Shown: in pieces, positions 1-10,907 of the stretch
How positions within the stretch are numbered: the first letter of the stretch is position 1
Layout: the number at the start of each line of letters is the position of its first letter
NCBI GenBank assembly: GCA_018675425.1
Contig: JABGYD010000052.1
Coordinates: forward strand, 1 to 64,000
Source of the DNA: Kordiimonadaceae bacterium
GTDB lineage: Bacteria > Pseudomonadota > Alphaproteobacteria > Sphingomonadales > Emcibacteraceae
Length of the DNA stretch: 64,000 nucleotides
Reading direction: 5' to 3'
Made by a program: the position numbers and the translations under genes
The notes under the pieces: model-generated
The model's database searches: none
Seen by the model: only the letters and a program-made list of their open reading frames with translations
What the model was told of the DNA's origin: nothing

Positions 1-24
1 AAATATATAAAATAAAATAATTAA

Positions 25-101
<77 letters not shown>

Positions 102-102
102 A

Positions 103-139
103 ATAAAAAACCCTGGCCAGTGTGGTTAGGGTTTTTTTA
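103..139 (+). terminator. Rho-independent terminator after tRNA-fMet
   Basis: AAAAAACCCTggccagtgtggttAGGGTTTTTTT: A/T-flanked hairpin followed by a T run. Confidence 0.8.
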
Positions 140-233
140 TGAAAAAATATCCCAAAAAATACACCAATAATGCTATGTATAGCAATATCTATAATATTAT
201 AAGCGTGCATCGTAAATAATCTGGGAAGTATAA

Positions 234-1898
234 TTGGAACTAAATGATTTTTTAATCTCAATCGACGGTTTGTTAGGCAGCGCCCCCTGGTTCCCCTTTA
301 TATTACTTGGTGTGGGATTATTTTTTTCGGTTTACTTGAAGTTTCCACAAATTAGATTATTTAAACATGCTTGGAATGTTCTTTTCGATCCTGAGGTTGA
401 GAGCAAAGCTAAAGGCGAAACATCCCATTTTCAGGCTATGTCGATGGCTTTATCTGGAACGATTGGGACCGGTAATATTGGTGGTGTTGGTCTTGCTGTT
501 TATCTGGGGGGACCTGCAGCAATATTTTGGATGCTGGTAACTGCTTTCGTGGGAATGACTACTAAGCTTGTGGAAGTAAGTCTTTCCCATAAATACCGAG
601 TAACAGTTGAAGATGGCACTATTTCTGGCGGTCCTATGTATGTAATGGATAATGGTCTTAATTGGAAACCTCTAGCCATTCTATTTGCTGTAACGATTGC
701 TATTACTTCAATGGGTTCAGGCAGTATGCCACAAGTTAATAATATGGCTCAGGTACTAAGGGAAACTTTTGGTATTAATGAAATGTTAACTGGTGCAATA
801 GCAACCATTCTGCTAGGCCTAGTTATTATTGGAGGTGTGAAACGCATTGCTAACTTTGCCTCGAAAATTGTTCCGGCAATGGCGATGCTCTATATTGTGG
901 GCGCTGCCGCTGTAATTATTACGAATTATAATAACATTATTCCATCGTTTATTTCAATTTTTTCAGACGCCTTTGTGGGGAGTTCCGCTTTAGGGGGTTT
1001 CCTGGGAGCTACATTTGCATTTGCATTCAATAGAGGTGTTAACAGGGGCTTGTTTTCAAATGAAGCTGGTCAAGGTGCGGCTGCTATAGCCCATGCCTCT
1101 GCGATAACAGAAGAACCCGTGTCTGAAGGTATTGTTGCCTTATTAGAACCATTTATTGATACAATAATGATTTGCACACTTACTGGACTTGTAATTTTAT
1201 CCTCCGGTGTCTGGATTGAAAAATATCACAATACTTTTCAAAAATCTGACTTTGCGATTATTACAGGTAACTACTCGGATAAGGATATAGAAGATAAGAA
1301 TGAGTTATATAAATACATAAATTTTTTAGATGATAATAAGATTAGAGAATATTCTAATGAAATCGATATCTTAAACGGTAAGATGACTACTTTAAATGTT
1401 ACAATAATAAATTCTCGTTCTGTTGCTGAAGACGTAGTTTTTTATAAAGACCAAGGAATAAATGGACTGCAACATTATACTGGAAAGCTGTCTGTTACCC
1501 GCGGTGATATTGATGATGCTGATATAATAGTTACAGGAAAATCCCTAGTTCATTCTGCGGCTTTAACTAGTATTGCATTTACGAAAAGTTTTCTCGGTCA
1601 AGGAGGTAAATATATAGTAGCAATTGCGTTAACTCTATTTGCATTTTCTACTGCAGTTGCCTGGTCATACTATGGTAACCGTTGCGTTGTTTATTTACTT
1701 GGAATAAAAGCCATTTTACCCTTTCGTTTAGTTTATCTCACGGGGTTCTTTTTAGCATCTTTTGCTGATACAACTATTATATGGACCATTGCAGCAATAA
1801 CTGTAGTCTTCAGCACGCTGCCAAACCTTTTATGTATGTTAATGATGCGAAAAGAAGTGAAAATGATGGTTAACGATTACATTAACAAAATAAAGTAG
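234..1898 (+). CDS. Alanine/glycine:cation symporter family protein (AGCS/AlsT) with an atypical hydrophilic insert
   Basis: AGCS signatures MALSGTIGTGNIGGVGLAVYLGGPAAIFWM, FNRGVNRGLFSNEAGQGAAAIAHA, FAFSTAVAWSYYGNRC; TTG start. Confidence 0.9.
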   Translation: MELNDFLISIDGLLGSAPWFPFILLGVGLFFSVYLKFPQIRLFKHAWNVLFDPEVESKAKGETSHFQAMSMALSGTIGTGNIGGVGLAVYLGGPAAIFWMLVTAFVGMTTKLVEVSLSHKYRVTVEDGTISGGPMYVMDNGLNWKPLAILFAVTIAITSMGSGSMPQVNNMAQVLRETFGINEMLTGAIATILLGLVIIGGVKRIANFASKIVPAMAMLYIVGAAAVIITNYNNIIPSFISIFSDAFVGSSALGGFLGATFAFAFNRGVNRGLFSNEAGQGAAAIAHASAITEEPVSEGIVALLEPFIDTIMICTLTGLVILSSGVWIEKYHNTFQKSDFAIITGNYSDKDIEDKNELYKYINFLDDNKIREYSNEIDILNGKMTTLNVTIINSRSVAEDVVFYKDQGINGLQHYTGKLSVTRGDIDDADIIVTGKSLVHSAALTSIAFTKSFLGQGGKYIVAIALTLFAFSTAVAWSYYGNRCVVYLLGIKAILPFRLVYLTGFFLASFADTTIIWTIAAITVVFSTLPNLLCMLMMRKEVKMMVNDYINKIK

Positions 1899-1932
1899 TT
1901 TATTTCTATTTTTTGTCATTAATTTTTGGTGT

Positions 1933-3276
1933 TTACTTCACATTCAGTAAGTATTGGTTAATTACATTCTCGTACCATTCTTGTTTACCGCTGATGCTAT
2001 GGGGTTCGCCATTTTTAGCAGCAATATCACGCAGATCGGTAAGGGATAGTTTTCCAGCTTCAAACTCTGCTCCTTTACCACTATCAAAACTAGAATAGCG
2101 AGCTAATTTATGTGCAGGTAAAGGGCTCTCAGCGAGAATTCTGTTTGCTATTTCAAGACCTCTAGCAAAGGCATCCATACCTCCAATATGACCAATAAAA
2201 ATATCCTCCATATCGGTGCTTTCGCGTCGAGTTTTTGCATCGAAATTAAGCCCACCACTACCAAGGCCGCCACTTTCGAGAACGACCATCATTCCATGCA
2301 CTGCATCATACATATCAATTGGAAATTGATCTGTATCCCAACCATTTTGTTGGTCACCTCGGTTAGCATCAATGCTGCCGAGCATATCAGCATCGGTACA
2401 CATTTGTAAATCATGAGCGAAGGTATGACCAGCTAGTGTGGCGTGGTTGGCTTCAATATTCAATTTAAAATCTTTGTCGAGTCCGTGATGACGCAGAAAA
2501 CCAATTACAGTCTGAGCATCAAAATCATATTGATGCTTGGTGGGCTCCATCGGTTTGGGTTCAATTAAGAATTTTCCTTTAAACCCATTAGCGCGACCGT
2601 AATCGCGTGCAGTCTTTAGAAACTCTGCTAAATGTTCAATTTCCCGTTTTGTGTTTGTGTTTTGAAGACAACTATACCCTTCTCGACCACCCCAGAAGAC
2701 ATAATTTTCACCGTTAAGTTCAATCGTCGCATCTATTGCATTCTTAACTTGGGCCGCTGCATGGGTTAGAACTTCAAAGTCGGGGTTGGTTGATGCTCCA
2801 TTCATGTAGCGTGGATTACTAAATACGTTTGCAGTACCCCATAATAGTTTCATTCCCGTTTCATTTTGACGTTCTTTTGCAAGTGCGACAATAGCTTTAA
2901 GGTTTCTTTCTTGCTCAATGACACTGCTACTAACTGGCGCCATATCAATGTCATGAAAACAATAATAGGGGACACCTAGTTTGGTAAAAAACTCAAATGC
3001 AGCGTCTAATTTTTGACGTGCCGCGGTCATAGAATTTTTTGCATCATTCCATTTAAATATTTGTGTGCCAGGGCCAAACGGATCGGCCCCTGTACCACAA
3101 AAAGTGTGCCAATAACAAACTGCAAAACGGAGATGGTCTTTCATCGTCTTATCGCCAATTATTTTATTTTCATCGTAATATTTAAATGCTAATGGATTAT
3201 CAGATTCAGAACCCTCATAATTTATTTTTGTGATGTCGCTGAAATATTCTTTATCTCCGATGAATGCTTTGCTCAT
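1933..3276 (-). CDS. xylA: Xylose isomerase
   Basis: Motifs [62 protein letters not shown]; followed by xylB. Confidence 0.97.
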   Translation of the reverse strand: MSKAFIGDKEYFSDITKINYEGSESDNPLAFKYYDENKIIGDKTMKDHLRFAVCYWHTFCGTGADPFGPGTQIFKWNDAKNSMTAARQKLDAAFEFFTKLGVPYYCFHDIDMAPVSSSVIEQERNLKAIVALAKERQNETGMKLLWGTANVFSNPRYMNGASTNPDFEVLTHAAAQVKNAIDATIELNGENYVFWGGREGYSCLQNTNTKREIEHLAEFLKTARDYGRANGFKGKFLIEPKPMEPTKHQYDFDAQTVIGFLRHHGLDKDFKLNIEANHATLAGHTFAHDLQMCTDADMLGSIDANRGDQQNGWDTDQFPIDMYDAVHGMMVVLESGGLGSGGLNFDAKTRRESTDMEDIFIGHIGGMDAFARGLEIANRILAESPLPAHKLARYSSFDSGKGAEFEAGKLSLTDLRDIAAKNGEPHSISGKQEWYENVINQYLLNVK

Positions 3277-3288
3277 GGTTTTGTCTCT

Positions 3289-4794
3289 CTACTGGTAATG
3301 TTTTGTTATCAGCTTCACAAAAGTTTGATAATTCTGATAAATTTTTTCATATTCCTTAACTGTAGATGGATTGGGTAAACAGCTCTTACTTTCATCTACA
3401 ACTAAGTGGTCTTTAGTGATTTGTGTAATAGATTTTGGATTGCCTCTTTGTTTTTCATATACCCAATAGGCCTGCAGAGCTGCTCCAAATGCGGCATTCT
3501 CTTCAGTCATTAGAACACGAACTGGTAAATTTAATATATCGGCACACATCTGTCGCCACAGAGTACTTTTACTGCCACCACCAGTTAAAGTTACTTCGGT
3601 AAAATTCATACCGCATCGCATGAAGGCTTCTTTACCATTTTTTAGATTAAAAATTACAGCTTCCATTGTGGAACGAATAAGGTGTGCATTTGTTGTATTG
3701 TTACAATCTAAACCAAAAATTGAGGCCTTTGCCTTCGGGAGTGCTGGTGCTCGTTCGCCATTAAAAAAGGGCATTGTGATGACGCCGTCTGAACCAGGTG
3801 GAATGCGAGATGCTAACTGTTCCATTTTTGTTAGATCAACTTCGAATAAATTACGCATCTTCTCAGTTGCGACGGTACAGTTCATGTTACAAAGTAGGGG
3901 AAGCCATCCACCTGTTGAGGAGATAAATGCGGCTAGCTCACCCTGAGGGTCGATTACGGGGTGATCGCTGTAAGCAAATAAGGTTCCTGAAGTACCGAGG
4001 CTGGCAGTTAATTTTCCGGCTTCAACATTACCGGTTCCGATGGCAGCCATCATATTATCGCCCCCACCCGCGGAAACTATAACTCGATTGTTTAAGCCAA
4101 GATCTTTGGCTACCTCCTGTTTAATTATTCCAACTATGCTATCAGCTTTTATAATTTCAGGTAAACAAGGGTTCAAATCTCTGTCTTCATCTATTGCTGT
4201 GATAAGTGGTTTGCACCATTTTTTATTCCTTATGTCAAAGAGGCCAGTACCAGATGCATCACCAGCCTCCATAACTTTTGTGCCAGTCAAGTAAAAATTC
4301 ATGTAATCATGGGGTAATAGGATCGTGGACATATTTTTATAGGCGATTGGGTTATTTTTTTTAAGCCATCGTATTTTTGAGGCTGTATAGCCAACACTAA
4401 TTGGATTACCTGCAATCGATACACATTCCTTTTGACCGCCAATAGTATTCATGATTTCTGCACATTCAACTTCAGTTGCGGTATCACACCATAACTTAAC
4501 TGGCGCTAAAACTTCTCCTTGTTTATTGAGGGGTACGAAACCATGCTGTTGACCTGAAACGCCAATTGCAACAACAGTTTTTCTAGTGTTTACATCAATC
4601 ATTTTTATGCATTTTTTAAAACCACTTATCCACCAGTCTGATAGTTGTTCCATGGAACCATCTACCTTAGAAATTAAATTTAACGGCTGGGAAGTAGTAG
4701 CAATAACCTTATGAGATTTGGGACAATAAATAATCACTTTGATACTTTGTGTACCAAGGTCAACACCCATGATCGTGTCTTGAGATGAGGTCAA
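3289..4794 (-). CDS. xylB: Xylulokinase (FGGY kinase)
   Basis: MGVDLGTQSIKVIIY, GVSGQQHGFVPL, GGGDNMMAAIGTGNVEAGKLTASLGTSGTLFAYSD, ALTGGGSKSTLWRQMCADI; operonic with xylA. Confidence 0.95.
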   Translation of the reverse strand: MTSSQDTIMGVDLGTQSIKVIIYCPKSHKVIATTSQPLNLISKVDGSMEQLSDWWISGFKKCIKMIDVNTRKTVVAIGVSGQQHGFVPLNKQGEVLAPVKLWCDTATEVECAEIMNTIGGQKECVSIAGNPISVGYTASKIRWLKKNNPIAYKNMSTILLPHDYMNFYLTGTKVMEAGDASGTGLFDIRNKKWCKPLITAIDEDRDLNPCLPEIIKADSIVGIIKQEVAKDLGLNNRVIVSAGGGDNMMAAIGTGNVEAGKLTASLGTSGTLFAYSDHPVIDPQGELAAFISSTGGWLPLLCNMNCTVATEKMRNLFEVDLTKMEQLASRIPPGSDGVITMPFFNGERAPALPKAKASIFGLDCNNTTNAHLIRSTMEAVIFNLKNGKEAFMRCGMNFTEVTLTGGGSKSTLWRQMCADILNLPVRVLMTEENAAFGAALQAYWVYEKQRGNPKSITQITKDHLVVDESKSCLPNPSTVKEYEKIYQNYQTFVKLITKHYQ

Positions 4795-5119
4795 ATTAGT
4801 TATCCTATTTGAAATAAAATTAGATATTAATGTTATAAATTATATATGTTTAGTATAATAAAATATCATTATTTTTGCAAAACATAATCACGAAGGATTA
4901 ATTCACTTTTAATATTCTTTATTTATATTGTGGTTTTCAATATTGTATCTTAAAAATTACTAATTTAAATGAGACTTTTGATATGATGATTGCTTATGCC
5001 GTCAGTAATATTTATCGTAATTAAATTTTTTTATGAATGGTTAAAGTACAGATCATAAACCGATTGACTAACATAGCTATAGGTGAAATGGTGATTTTTT
5101 TAATATTGGATACGCCGCC

Positions 5120-6313
5120 ATGAGTTTAGAAAACCTATCAAGTTTAACAAAAAGAATTTCAGGGCCTTCATCTGCGGCCTGGGATGTAGGTGATTTAGCT
5201 TCAAAAAGAATTCTAGCGGGTGAGGATATAATTCATTTAGGTGTAGGTGACCCTGACCTTGACACGCCAGAGCTAATTAGACACAAACTTCATGAAGCCG
5301 TTGAAAATGGAAAAACCCACTATTCACCACTAGCAGGAGAATTTTCTCTGCGTGAAGCTATCGCTGAGCACGCTTCTAGTCTTTATCAGGGGGGCGTAGA
5401 GGCAGGGGATGTGATAATTTGCAATGGTGCCCAGGGCGCACTATTTTCGACGTTTCTCTGCCTTACTGAAGTTGGAGACGAGGTTATTGTGCTGGAACCA
5501 TATTACGCGCCCTATCCGGCTGTCGTGACTGCTGCCGGTGCAAAAATGGTTAACGTTCTTCTTGACAAGGACGCGGGCTATCCGCTTGACCTTAATAAAA
5601 TAAAAGAAGCTGTTACACCGAGAACAAAAGCTATTTTAGTTAATTCACCAGGTAACCCCACGGGGGCTGTTTTTGATCAAACAGTGCTCAACGAACTTGC
5701 AATATTTTGTAAGAAAAATTCAATTTGGTTAATATCTGATGAAGTTTATTGGTCATTGTGTTTTGAAAATGAACATAGTTCATCTTATATTATGAAAGAA
5801 TGTAGGGACACCCTGGTTGTTGTTAATAGTCTCTCTAAGTCGCATGCGATGACTGGCTGGAGAATTGGGTGGGCAATTGGGCCAAAGCATTTTATAAAGG
5901 CGATGACGGGTCTGTCACAGGCACTTTGTTTCGGCATTAACCAATTTGTGCAAAACGCTGCTATTACAGCACTTTCTGATAAAAATACAACTGCTGATTT
6001 TAATAGTCTATTTCGGCGAAGACGTGATGCACTTTGCACAGGTCTAAGAAAAAGTAACTATCTAAACTTTGCTGTTCCAAGTGGTGGCATGTTTGTGCTT
6101 CTTGATATTTCGCGAACGGGTCTTAGTGGAAAAGAATTTGCAGAACAGCTTTTAGAAGAAGAAAAGGTTGCCGTTGTCCCTGGTTTTGGGTTTGGTGAGT
6201 TCGTGGGTAATACAGTTCGTGTAGGGTTTCTTTGCGAAGAAAAACGACTTAAAAAAGCAGCTGATCGAATTGTGAATTTTGCACAGCTTAAGGCCGATCA
6301 TATGGCTTTATAA
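5120..6313 (+). CDS. PLP-dependent aminotransferase class I/II (aspartate aminotransferase-like)
   Basis: NSPGNPTGAVFD, SLSKSHAMTGWRIGWAIGP PLP-lysine motif, VRVGFLCEEKRL. Confidence 0.92.
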   Translation: MSLENLSSLTKRISGPSSAAWDVGDLASKRILAGEDIIHLGVGDPDLDTPELIRHKLHEAVENGKTHYSPLAGEFSLREAIAEHASSLYQGGVEAGDVIICNGAQGALFSTFLCLTEVGDEVIVLEPYYAPYPAVVTAAGAKMVNVLLDKDAGYPLDLNKIKEAVTPRTKAILVNSPGNPTGAVFDQTVLNELAIFCKKNSIWLISDEVYWSLCFENEHSSSYIMKECRDTLVVVNSLSKSHAMTGWRIGWAIGPKHFIKAMTGLSQALCFGINQFVQNAAITALSDKNTTADFNSLFRRRRDALCTGLRKSNYLNFAVPSGGMFVLLDISRTGLSGKEFAEQLLEEEKVAVVPGFGFGEFVGNTVRVGFLCEEKRLKKAADRIVNFAQLKADHMAL

Positions 6314-6413
6314 TTAAATATAGTATTTTTCATTTTGCAACTTACTAAGGGCTTATATGAAGATGCATTTTTACATAGCATTATTTTTTTAATTATTATT
6401 TAAGGGTTAAATC

Positions 6414-7448
6414 ATGAAAACCATAAAAATATTATTTTATTTTATACTTTATTTTTTGTCTCAAAGCGTGGCTACTGCATCTCAAAATCAAATGCCGTCA
6501 GCTGATAATGATGTGATGAAAATTACATTTTTAGGGACGGGCGCTCCGCGGCCTTCTACCGAACGCTATGGGCCAAGTATATACGTTGAAGCAGGGAACC
6601 ATAAAATTTTAGTTGATGCGGGTCCGGGAATGCGCGAACGCTTATTTGAAGCTGGTGGGTTTGATGCTATTTCAGGGGTCGATCATATTTTGATCACCCA
6701 TCTGCATTTTGATCATACTGTTAGCATATCAAGCGCCTGGCTGAGCGGGTGGCTTTTTGGCCGCAGAGTGCCACTTAAAATTCAAGGCCCTTCTGGTATC
6801 AAGAATATGATGGAAAATATTAAACGTGCTTACCAATGGGATGTGGATTACCGAGTACTGGTAGGTGTTCCAATTGAGGGTACCGAACTTATCGTTGACG
6901 AAGTTTCAGAAGGTGTGATTTTTAATGAGGGCGGACTTAAAATTACAGCATTTGAGGTTGAACATATGCCTATCAATATGACTACTGGCGACCTGTTGGG
7001 ATTAAGGGGACAAACGTTAGGGTTTAGGATTGATTATAAGGGCCATTCAGTACTCTTTTCTGGCGATACTAGGGCATCAAAAGAAAGTAATATAAATACA
7101 ATTGGTAGAGGTGTGGATCTGTTAATCCACGAGGTTCAAGTACCATCCCCAGGAGCAACACCTGAAGCCAACCTTGCTAATGTTAGTCTTTCTGTTCATT
7201 CAACACCTGAACAAGTGGGGTATGTATTTGAGGCAGCAAAACCAAAAATGGCTGTTTATTCACATATTATTCCGCCAGGCACAACTGAAGAGGAGCTAGA
7301 GACTGCTACGCGGCCCTTTTATAAAGGACCGCTAACTGTTGCTCATGATTTTATGGAAATTACTTTAAGTGGAAATAATATCGTAATTGGTGAACGGAAA
7401 AAACAAAGTGATGGTAAGTTTGAAAATTCAAACGTGCTTGCCAAATAA
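6414..7448 (+). CDS. Secreted metallo-beta-lactamase-fold hydrolase (RNase Z/arylsulfatase-like)
   Basis: N-terminal signal peptide; THLHFDHTVS metal-binding motif; LFSGDTRAS; LLIHEVQVP. Confidence 0.88.
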   Translation: MKTIKILFYFILYFLSQSVATASQNQMPSADNDVMKITFLGTGAPRPSTERYGPSIYVEAGNHKILVDAGPGMRERLFEAGGFDAISGVDHILITHLHFDHTVSISSAWLSGWLFGRRVPLKIQGPSGIKNMMENIKRAYQWDVDYRVLVGVPIEGTELIVDEVSEGVIFNEGGLKITAFEVEHMPINMTTGDLLGLRGQTLGFRIDYKGHSVLFSGDTRASKESNINTIGRGVDLLIHEVQVPSPGATPEANLANVSLSVHSTPEQVGYVFEAAKPKMAVYSHIIPPGTTEEELETATRPFYKGPLTVAHDFMEITLSGNNIVIGERKKQSDGKFENSNVLAK

Positions 7449-7465
7449 GTAAGAATTGAACTTGT

Positions 7466-9280
7466 ATGACAATTAAGTCCGCTGAGATGATATTAAAAAG
7501 TACTTTTGGTTACGATAATTTTCGAGGTCGACAATTAGATATTATTGAAAAAATTATTGCTGGTAAAAATGTCTTAACAGTTATGCCAACCGGCGCAGGA
7601 AAGTCTCTTTGTTTTCAAATACCCGCACTAATAATGGAGGGACTTACTATTGTTGTTTCGCCCTTGATTTCACTCATGCAAAATCAAGTAGAAGCTCTCA
7701 AATTAATTGGCATTAAAGCTGCAAGTATTAATTCAACTAATTCAATAGGGCTAAACCGAGAAATATGGGAAAAAATAAATAAACAAGATCTTAAAATTCT
7801 TTACGTTTCACCTGAAAAGTTGATGACAGAGGAAGTGCTCAACCTAATTGATGACCTTCAGGTTAGTTTATTTGCAATTGATGAGGCACATTGTATTTCA
7901 CAGTGGGGTGCCGCGTTTCGTCCTGAATATGAAGAACTTGGAATTCTACATGTTAGATACCCAAACACTCCAATAATTGCCCTTACTGCGACAGCGGATA
8001 AAATGACCAGAGAGCAAATTTGCAAGAAAATTTTTTCGGATGATGTAACTACATATCTCGAGGGGTTTGACAGGCCAAATATCAAACTTAACGTTGAAAT
8101 AAAAAAAGGATGGAAAAATCAACTTCTTAGTTTCATGAAGGGTAGATCCAAAGAAAATGGAATAATCTATTGTCTTTCTCGTAAAAAAACAGAAGAAGCA
8201 GCACAAATTTTAGTTAGGGCAGGGTTTAATGCTCTTTGTTATCATGCAGGTATGGCTGGTGATCAACGCGAAGAAAACCTTAACCGTTTCATGACTGAGC
8301 CGGACCTTGTAATGGTAGCTACTATTGCTTTTGGTATGGGTATTGATAAGCCTGATATCCGCTTCGTATTTCACACAGACATGCCTGGGTCACCAGAAGC
8401 TTATTATCAAGAAATTGGCCGCGCTGGCCGCGATGGTGAGAGTGCTGAGGCTCATATGTTATATGGCCTTGATGACATTAGAATGAGGCGTGTCTTTATT
8501 GATAATGAAGATGCCAGCGACCAACATAGAAGGCGTGGTCACCAACGTTTAAATTCGCTTTTGTCTTATTGTGAGGCACCAGCTTGCAGACGGAAAACGC
8601 TTCTCAGTTATTTTGGTGATAATCCAGGTTTTGAAAAATGTGACAACTGCGATTTATGTTTAAATCCGCGTGAAACTAAAGACGCAACAGTTGCTGGACA
8701 AAAATTTATATCAGCGATGTATCGTACAGGTCAAAACTTTGGTGTCGGTCATATAGTTGATATTTTAAGAGGCAACTCCACAGAGAAAGTATGCAAGCTT
8801 TCGCATGAAAAACTCCCTACCTTTGCTGTAGGTCAAGAGTTTGGAGTAAATGAGTGGAAATCAATTGCAAGGCAACTGATGGCACGAGAATTTATTAATA
8901 CTGATATTCAATATGGTTCACTCAAAATAACTGACACTGGCTATCTGCTACTTAAAGGAGAAGAAAATTTTAATTACCTTGCTGACCTTGCTTGTAGTAC
9001 ATCGAAAAAAACTAGTAAAACTAGTAAAACTAGCAAAATGATAGATGACCTTAAAGAGGGTGATCAGGACCTATACCTTCAACTCAAAGAGTTACGAAAA
9101 ACAATTGCCGCTAAGAGGACAGTTCCGGCTTACATTATTTTTTCTGATAAAAGTTTAGTTGATATGGCACTAAATAAACCTATAACACTGGAAGAATTTG
9201 GAGAGATTTTTGGAGTTGGGGAAGAAAAGAAAAAAAAGTTTGGCAAGCAGTTTATTGAATTTATTAAGCTAGCTCACTAA
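7466..9280 (+). CDS. recQ: ATP-dependent DNA helicase RecQ
   Basis: FRGRQLDIIEKI, TGAGKSLCFQIPA, DEAHCISQWG, IGRAGRDG, Zn cluster CEAPACRRKTLLSYFG...CDNCDLC, C-terminal HRDC-like region. Confidence 0.95.
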   Translation: MTIKSAEMILKSTFGYDNFRGRQLDIIEKIIAGKNVLTVMPTGAGKSLCFQIPALIMEGLTIVVSPLISLMQNQVEALKLIGIKAASINSTNSIGLNREIWEKINKQDLKILYVSPEKLMTEEVLNLIDDLQVSLFAIDEAHCISQWGAAFRPEYEELGILHVRYPNTPIIALTATADKMTREQICKKIFSDDVTTYLEGFDRPNIKLNVEIKKGWKNQLLSFMKGRSKENGIIYCLSRKKTEEAAQILVRAGFNALCYHAGMAGDQREENLNRFMTEPDLVMVATIAFGMGIDKPDIRFVFHTDMPGSPEAYYQEIGRAGRDGESAEAHMLYGLDDIRMRRVFIDNEDASDQHRRRGHQRLNSLLSYCEAPACRRKTLLSYFGDNPGFEKCDNCDLCLNPRETKDATVAGQKFISAMYRTGQNFGVGHIVDILRGNSTEKVCKLSHEKLPTFAVGQEFGVNEWKSIARQLMAREFINTDIQYGSLKITDTGYLLLKGEENFNYLADLACSTSKKTSKTSKTSKMIDDLKEGDQDLYLQLKELRKTIAAKRTVPAYIIFSDKSLVDMALNKPITLEEFGEIFGVGEEKKKKFGKQFIEFIKLAH

Positions 9281-9338
9281 TGATTGTTATTATCAATTTG
9301 TTAAGTCAATTATGATAAATACTTAGAATTATTGATTT

Positions 9339-9995
9339 TTAATCATTGCAGGACTTTTTAGTTTTTTTGAAAAAATACCAACTTATCCATAAAGTAGAAG
9401 TAAGTAGGGACCACGCTATAATGGCGGGTTCGGGTGAGCGTGGTGAACTTGCGGCACCAGCATAAGCAGCAATTAATGAATAAGGTGTAATGCTAATAAA
9501 CCAAGCTAAAATGAATTTAGAAAAAGGCATTTTAGTCATGCCAGCGATACAGGTTGAAATTTCTGGTAAGACAGGTAGAGCACGTGAGAGTAAAATTGTG
9601 ACATAACCATGTTTTTTAAAACTAGCTTTAAACTCATTACGCTCTTGGACATTTCTTAATAGTAAAACAAGTATTACCTCGCCGTACTTGTAGCCGAGAA
9701 TGTAACCGCAACATCCGGCAATCATAAGCCCAATTATTGTAAATAACGCGCCCAAAAATGTCCCTAAAAAAAACCCTGCGAGCATTATGATTGCTAATGT
9801 TGGAATTGATATAACAAGATCGATGAACATGAAAAAAATTATAATCCCACCGATATAATATGCCGGTAATAACTTAATTTCGTTAAACCAAAAATTAATT
9901 TTATCAATAGTGATTAAGCCAGTTGCTTGCACTAAAATGAAACTAGAACCAGAAACTAATCCGAGAATAAGTATAACCTTTATAAGAGATTTCAT
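9339..9995 (-). CDS. TVP38/TMEM64 (VTT/DedA-like) family membrane protein
   Basis: Multiple TM segments, GTFLGALFTIIGLMIAGCCGYILGYKYG and LLSRALPVLPEISTCIAGMTKMPFSKFILAW motifs. Confidence 0.82.
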   Translation of the reverse strand: MKSLIKVILILGLVSGSSFILVQATGLITIDKINFWFNEIKLLPAYYIGGIIIFFMFIDLVISIPTLAIIMLAGFFLGTFLGALFTIIGLMIAGCCGYILGYKYGEVILVLLLRNVQERNEFKASFKKHGYVTILLSRALPVLPEISTCIAGMTKMPFSKFILAWFISITPYSLIAAYAGAASSPRSPEPAIIAWSLLTSTLWISWYFFKKTKKSCND

Positions 9996-10005
9996 AGGTA
10001 TATAG

Positions 10006-10803
10006 CTACTCTTCGAGTTTCATCAGCATGATATTCTTAAAGTCGATTGGATGGCTTTCCGCTTGAAGTGCAATGAACCCATCCTTAAGGGGTATAGGCT
10101 TTTTAATGAAATGTGCAGAATCTTCCTCACCAGGTATTATGCGAGTATTATCATATTCATAAACTAAATTACCATTAATAAAATGTTTAATGCTTTTATC
10201 ACTGCGAACTTCAATTGCTGCACTTACCCACTGATCACCAAAGTATGTTTTTGACGATGACCTATAACAATGCTTTTGCATGCGTATTCCTTGAATTTGA
10301 AAATCAGTACCGGGTGTGCATATATTTCCAGTTGGTCGTTTTTTGCCGTCCTTTAAGCCACCAAGCAATTGATTTTCGACTGATGCCGGAAAATCTTGAT
10401 CGAAATACATACTTTCTGGTGATTGACTATGGAACATAATGCCGCTGTTTCGAATATTCCATATTTCAGAGTTGAGTACTTGTTTGCCAGTAAAACGATA
10501 ATCAAATTTAAGTTTATAATTTGAGAGCTTTTCTTTGTAAAAAATATGGGCATAAGCCTCTTCAAAATTAGTGTAATTATCATAGACAATACGAAGCATG
10601 CCGTTCTCTACACGAAAAGTATCACGAAAATTTTTACCTATATCATGACCAGAAAACTTTATAGTCCATCCATCAAGATCCTTACCATTAAAGATACTGA
10701 TCCATTTATTCTCCTGGGCATTAGAGAATTGTATTAGTCCAAAAATAGTTATTGTGATCACGATAGGGATTTTTAGTATATTTTTTATAATTGATGTATA
10801 CAT
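10006..10803 (-). CDS. DUF1080 (3-keto-disaccharide hydrolase-like) domain protein, secreted
   Basis: Signal peptide; [19 protein letters not shown]...[14 protein letters not shown]...LKFDYRF...NSGIMFHSQ...[20 protein letters not shown]. Confidence 0.9.
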   Translation of the reverse strand: MYTSIIKNILKIPIVITITIFGLIQFSNAQENKWISIFNGKDLDGWTIKFSGHDIGKNFRDTFRVENGMLRIVYDNYTNFEEAYAHIFYKEKLSNYKLKFDYRFTGKQVLNSEIWNIRNSGIMFHSQSPESMYFDQDFPASVENQLLGGLKDGKKRPTGNICTPGTDFQIQGIRMQKHCYRSSSKTYFGDQWVSAAIEVRSDKSIKHFINGNLVYEYDNTRIIPGEEDSAHFIKKPIPLKDGFIALQAESHPIDFKNIMLMKLEE

Positions 10804-10907
10804 TAAGCAAAGATTACATAGGACTTAGATTAATTCAATAAGATTAGGTCATGTTAATTTAATAGTAAGATTATTTATTTGATTTAAACTAAAAAGGAAC
10901 GATAACA

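Noticed and set aside
1913-2098. 61-aa + strand ORF
   Set aside because: Antisense to the 3' end of xylA; no coding features of its own.
3620-3946. 108-aa + strand ORF
   Set aside because: Antisense to a conserved part of xylB; shadow ORF.
4795-5119. Possible regulatory dyads in the xylB/aminotransferase divergent intergenic region
   Set aside because: Very AT-rich; no inverted repeat distinguishable from background by eye.
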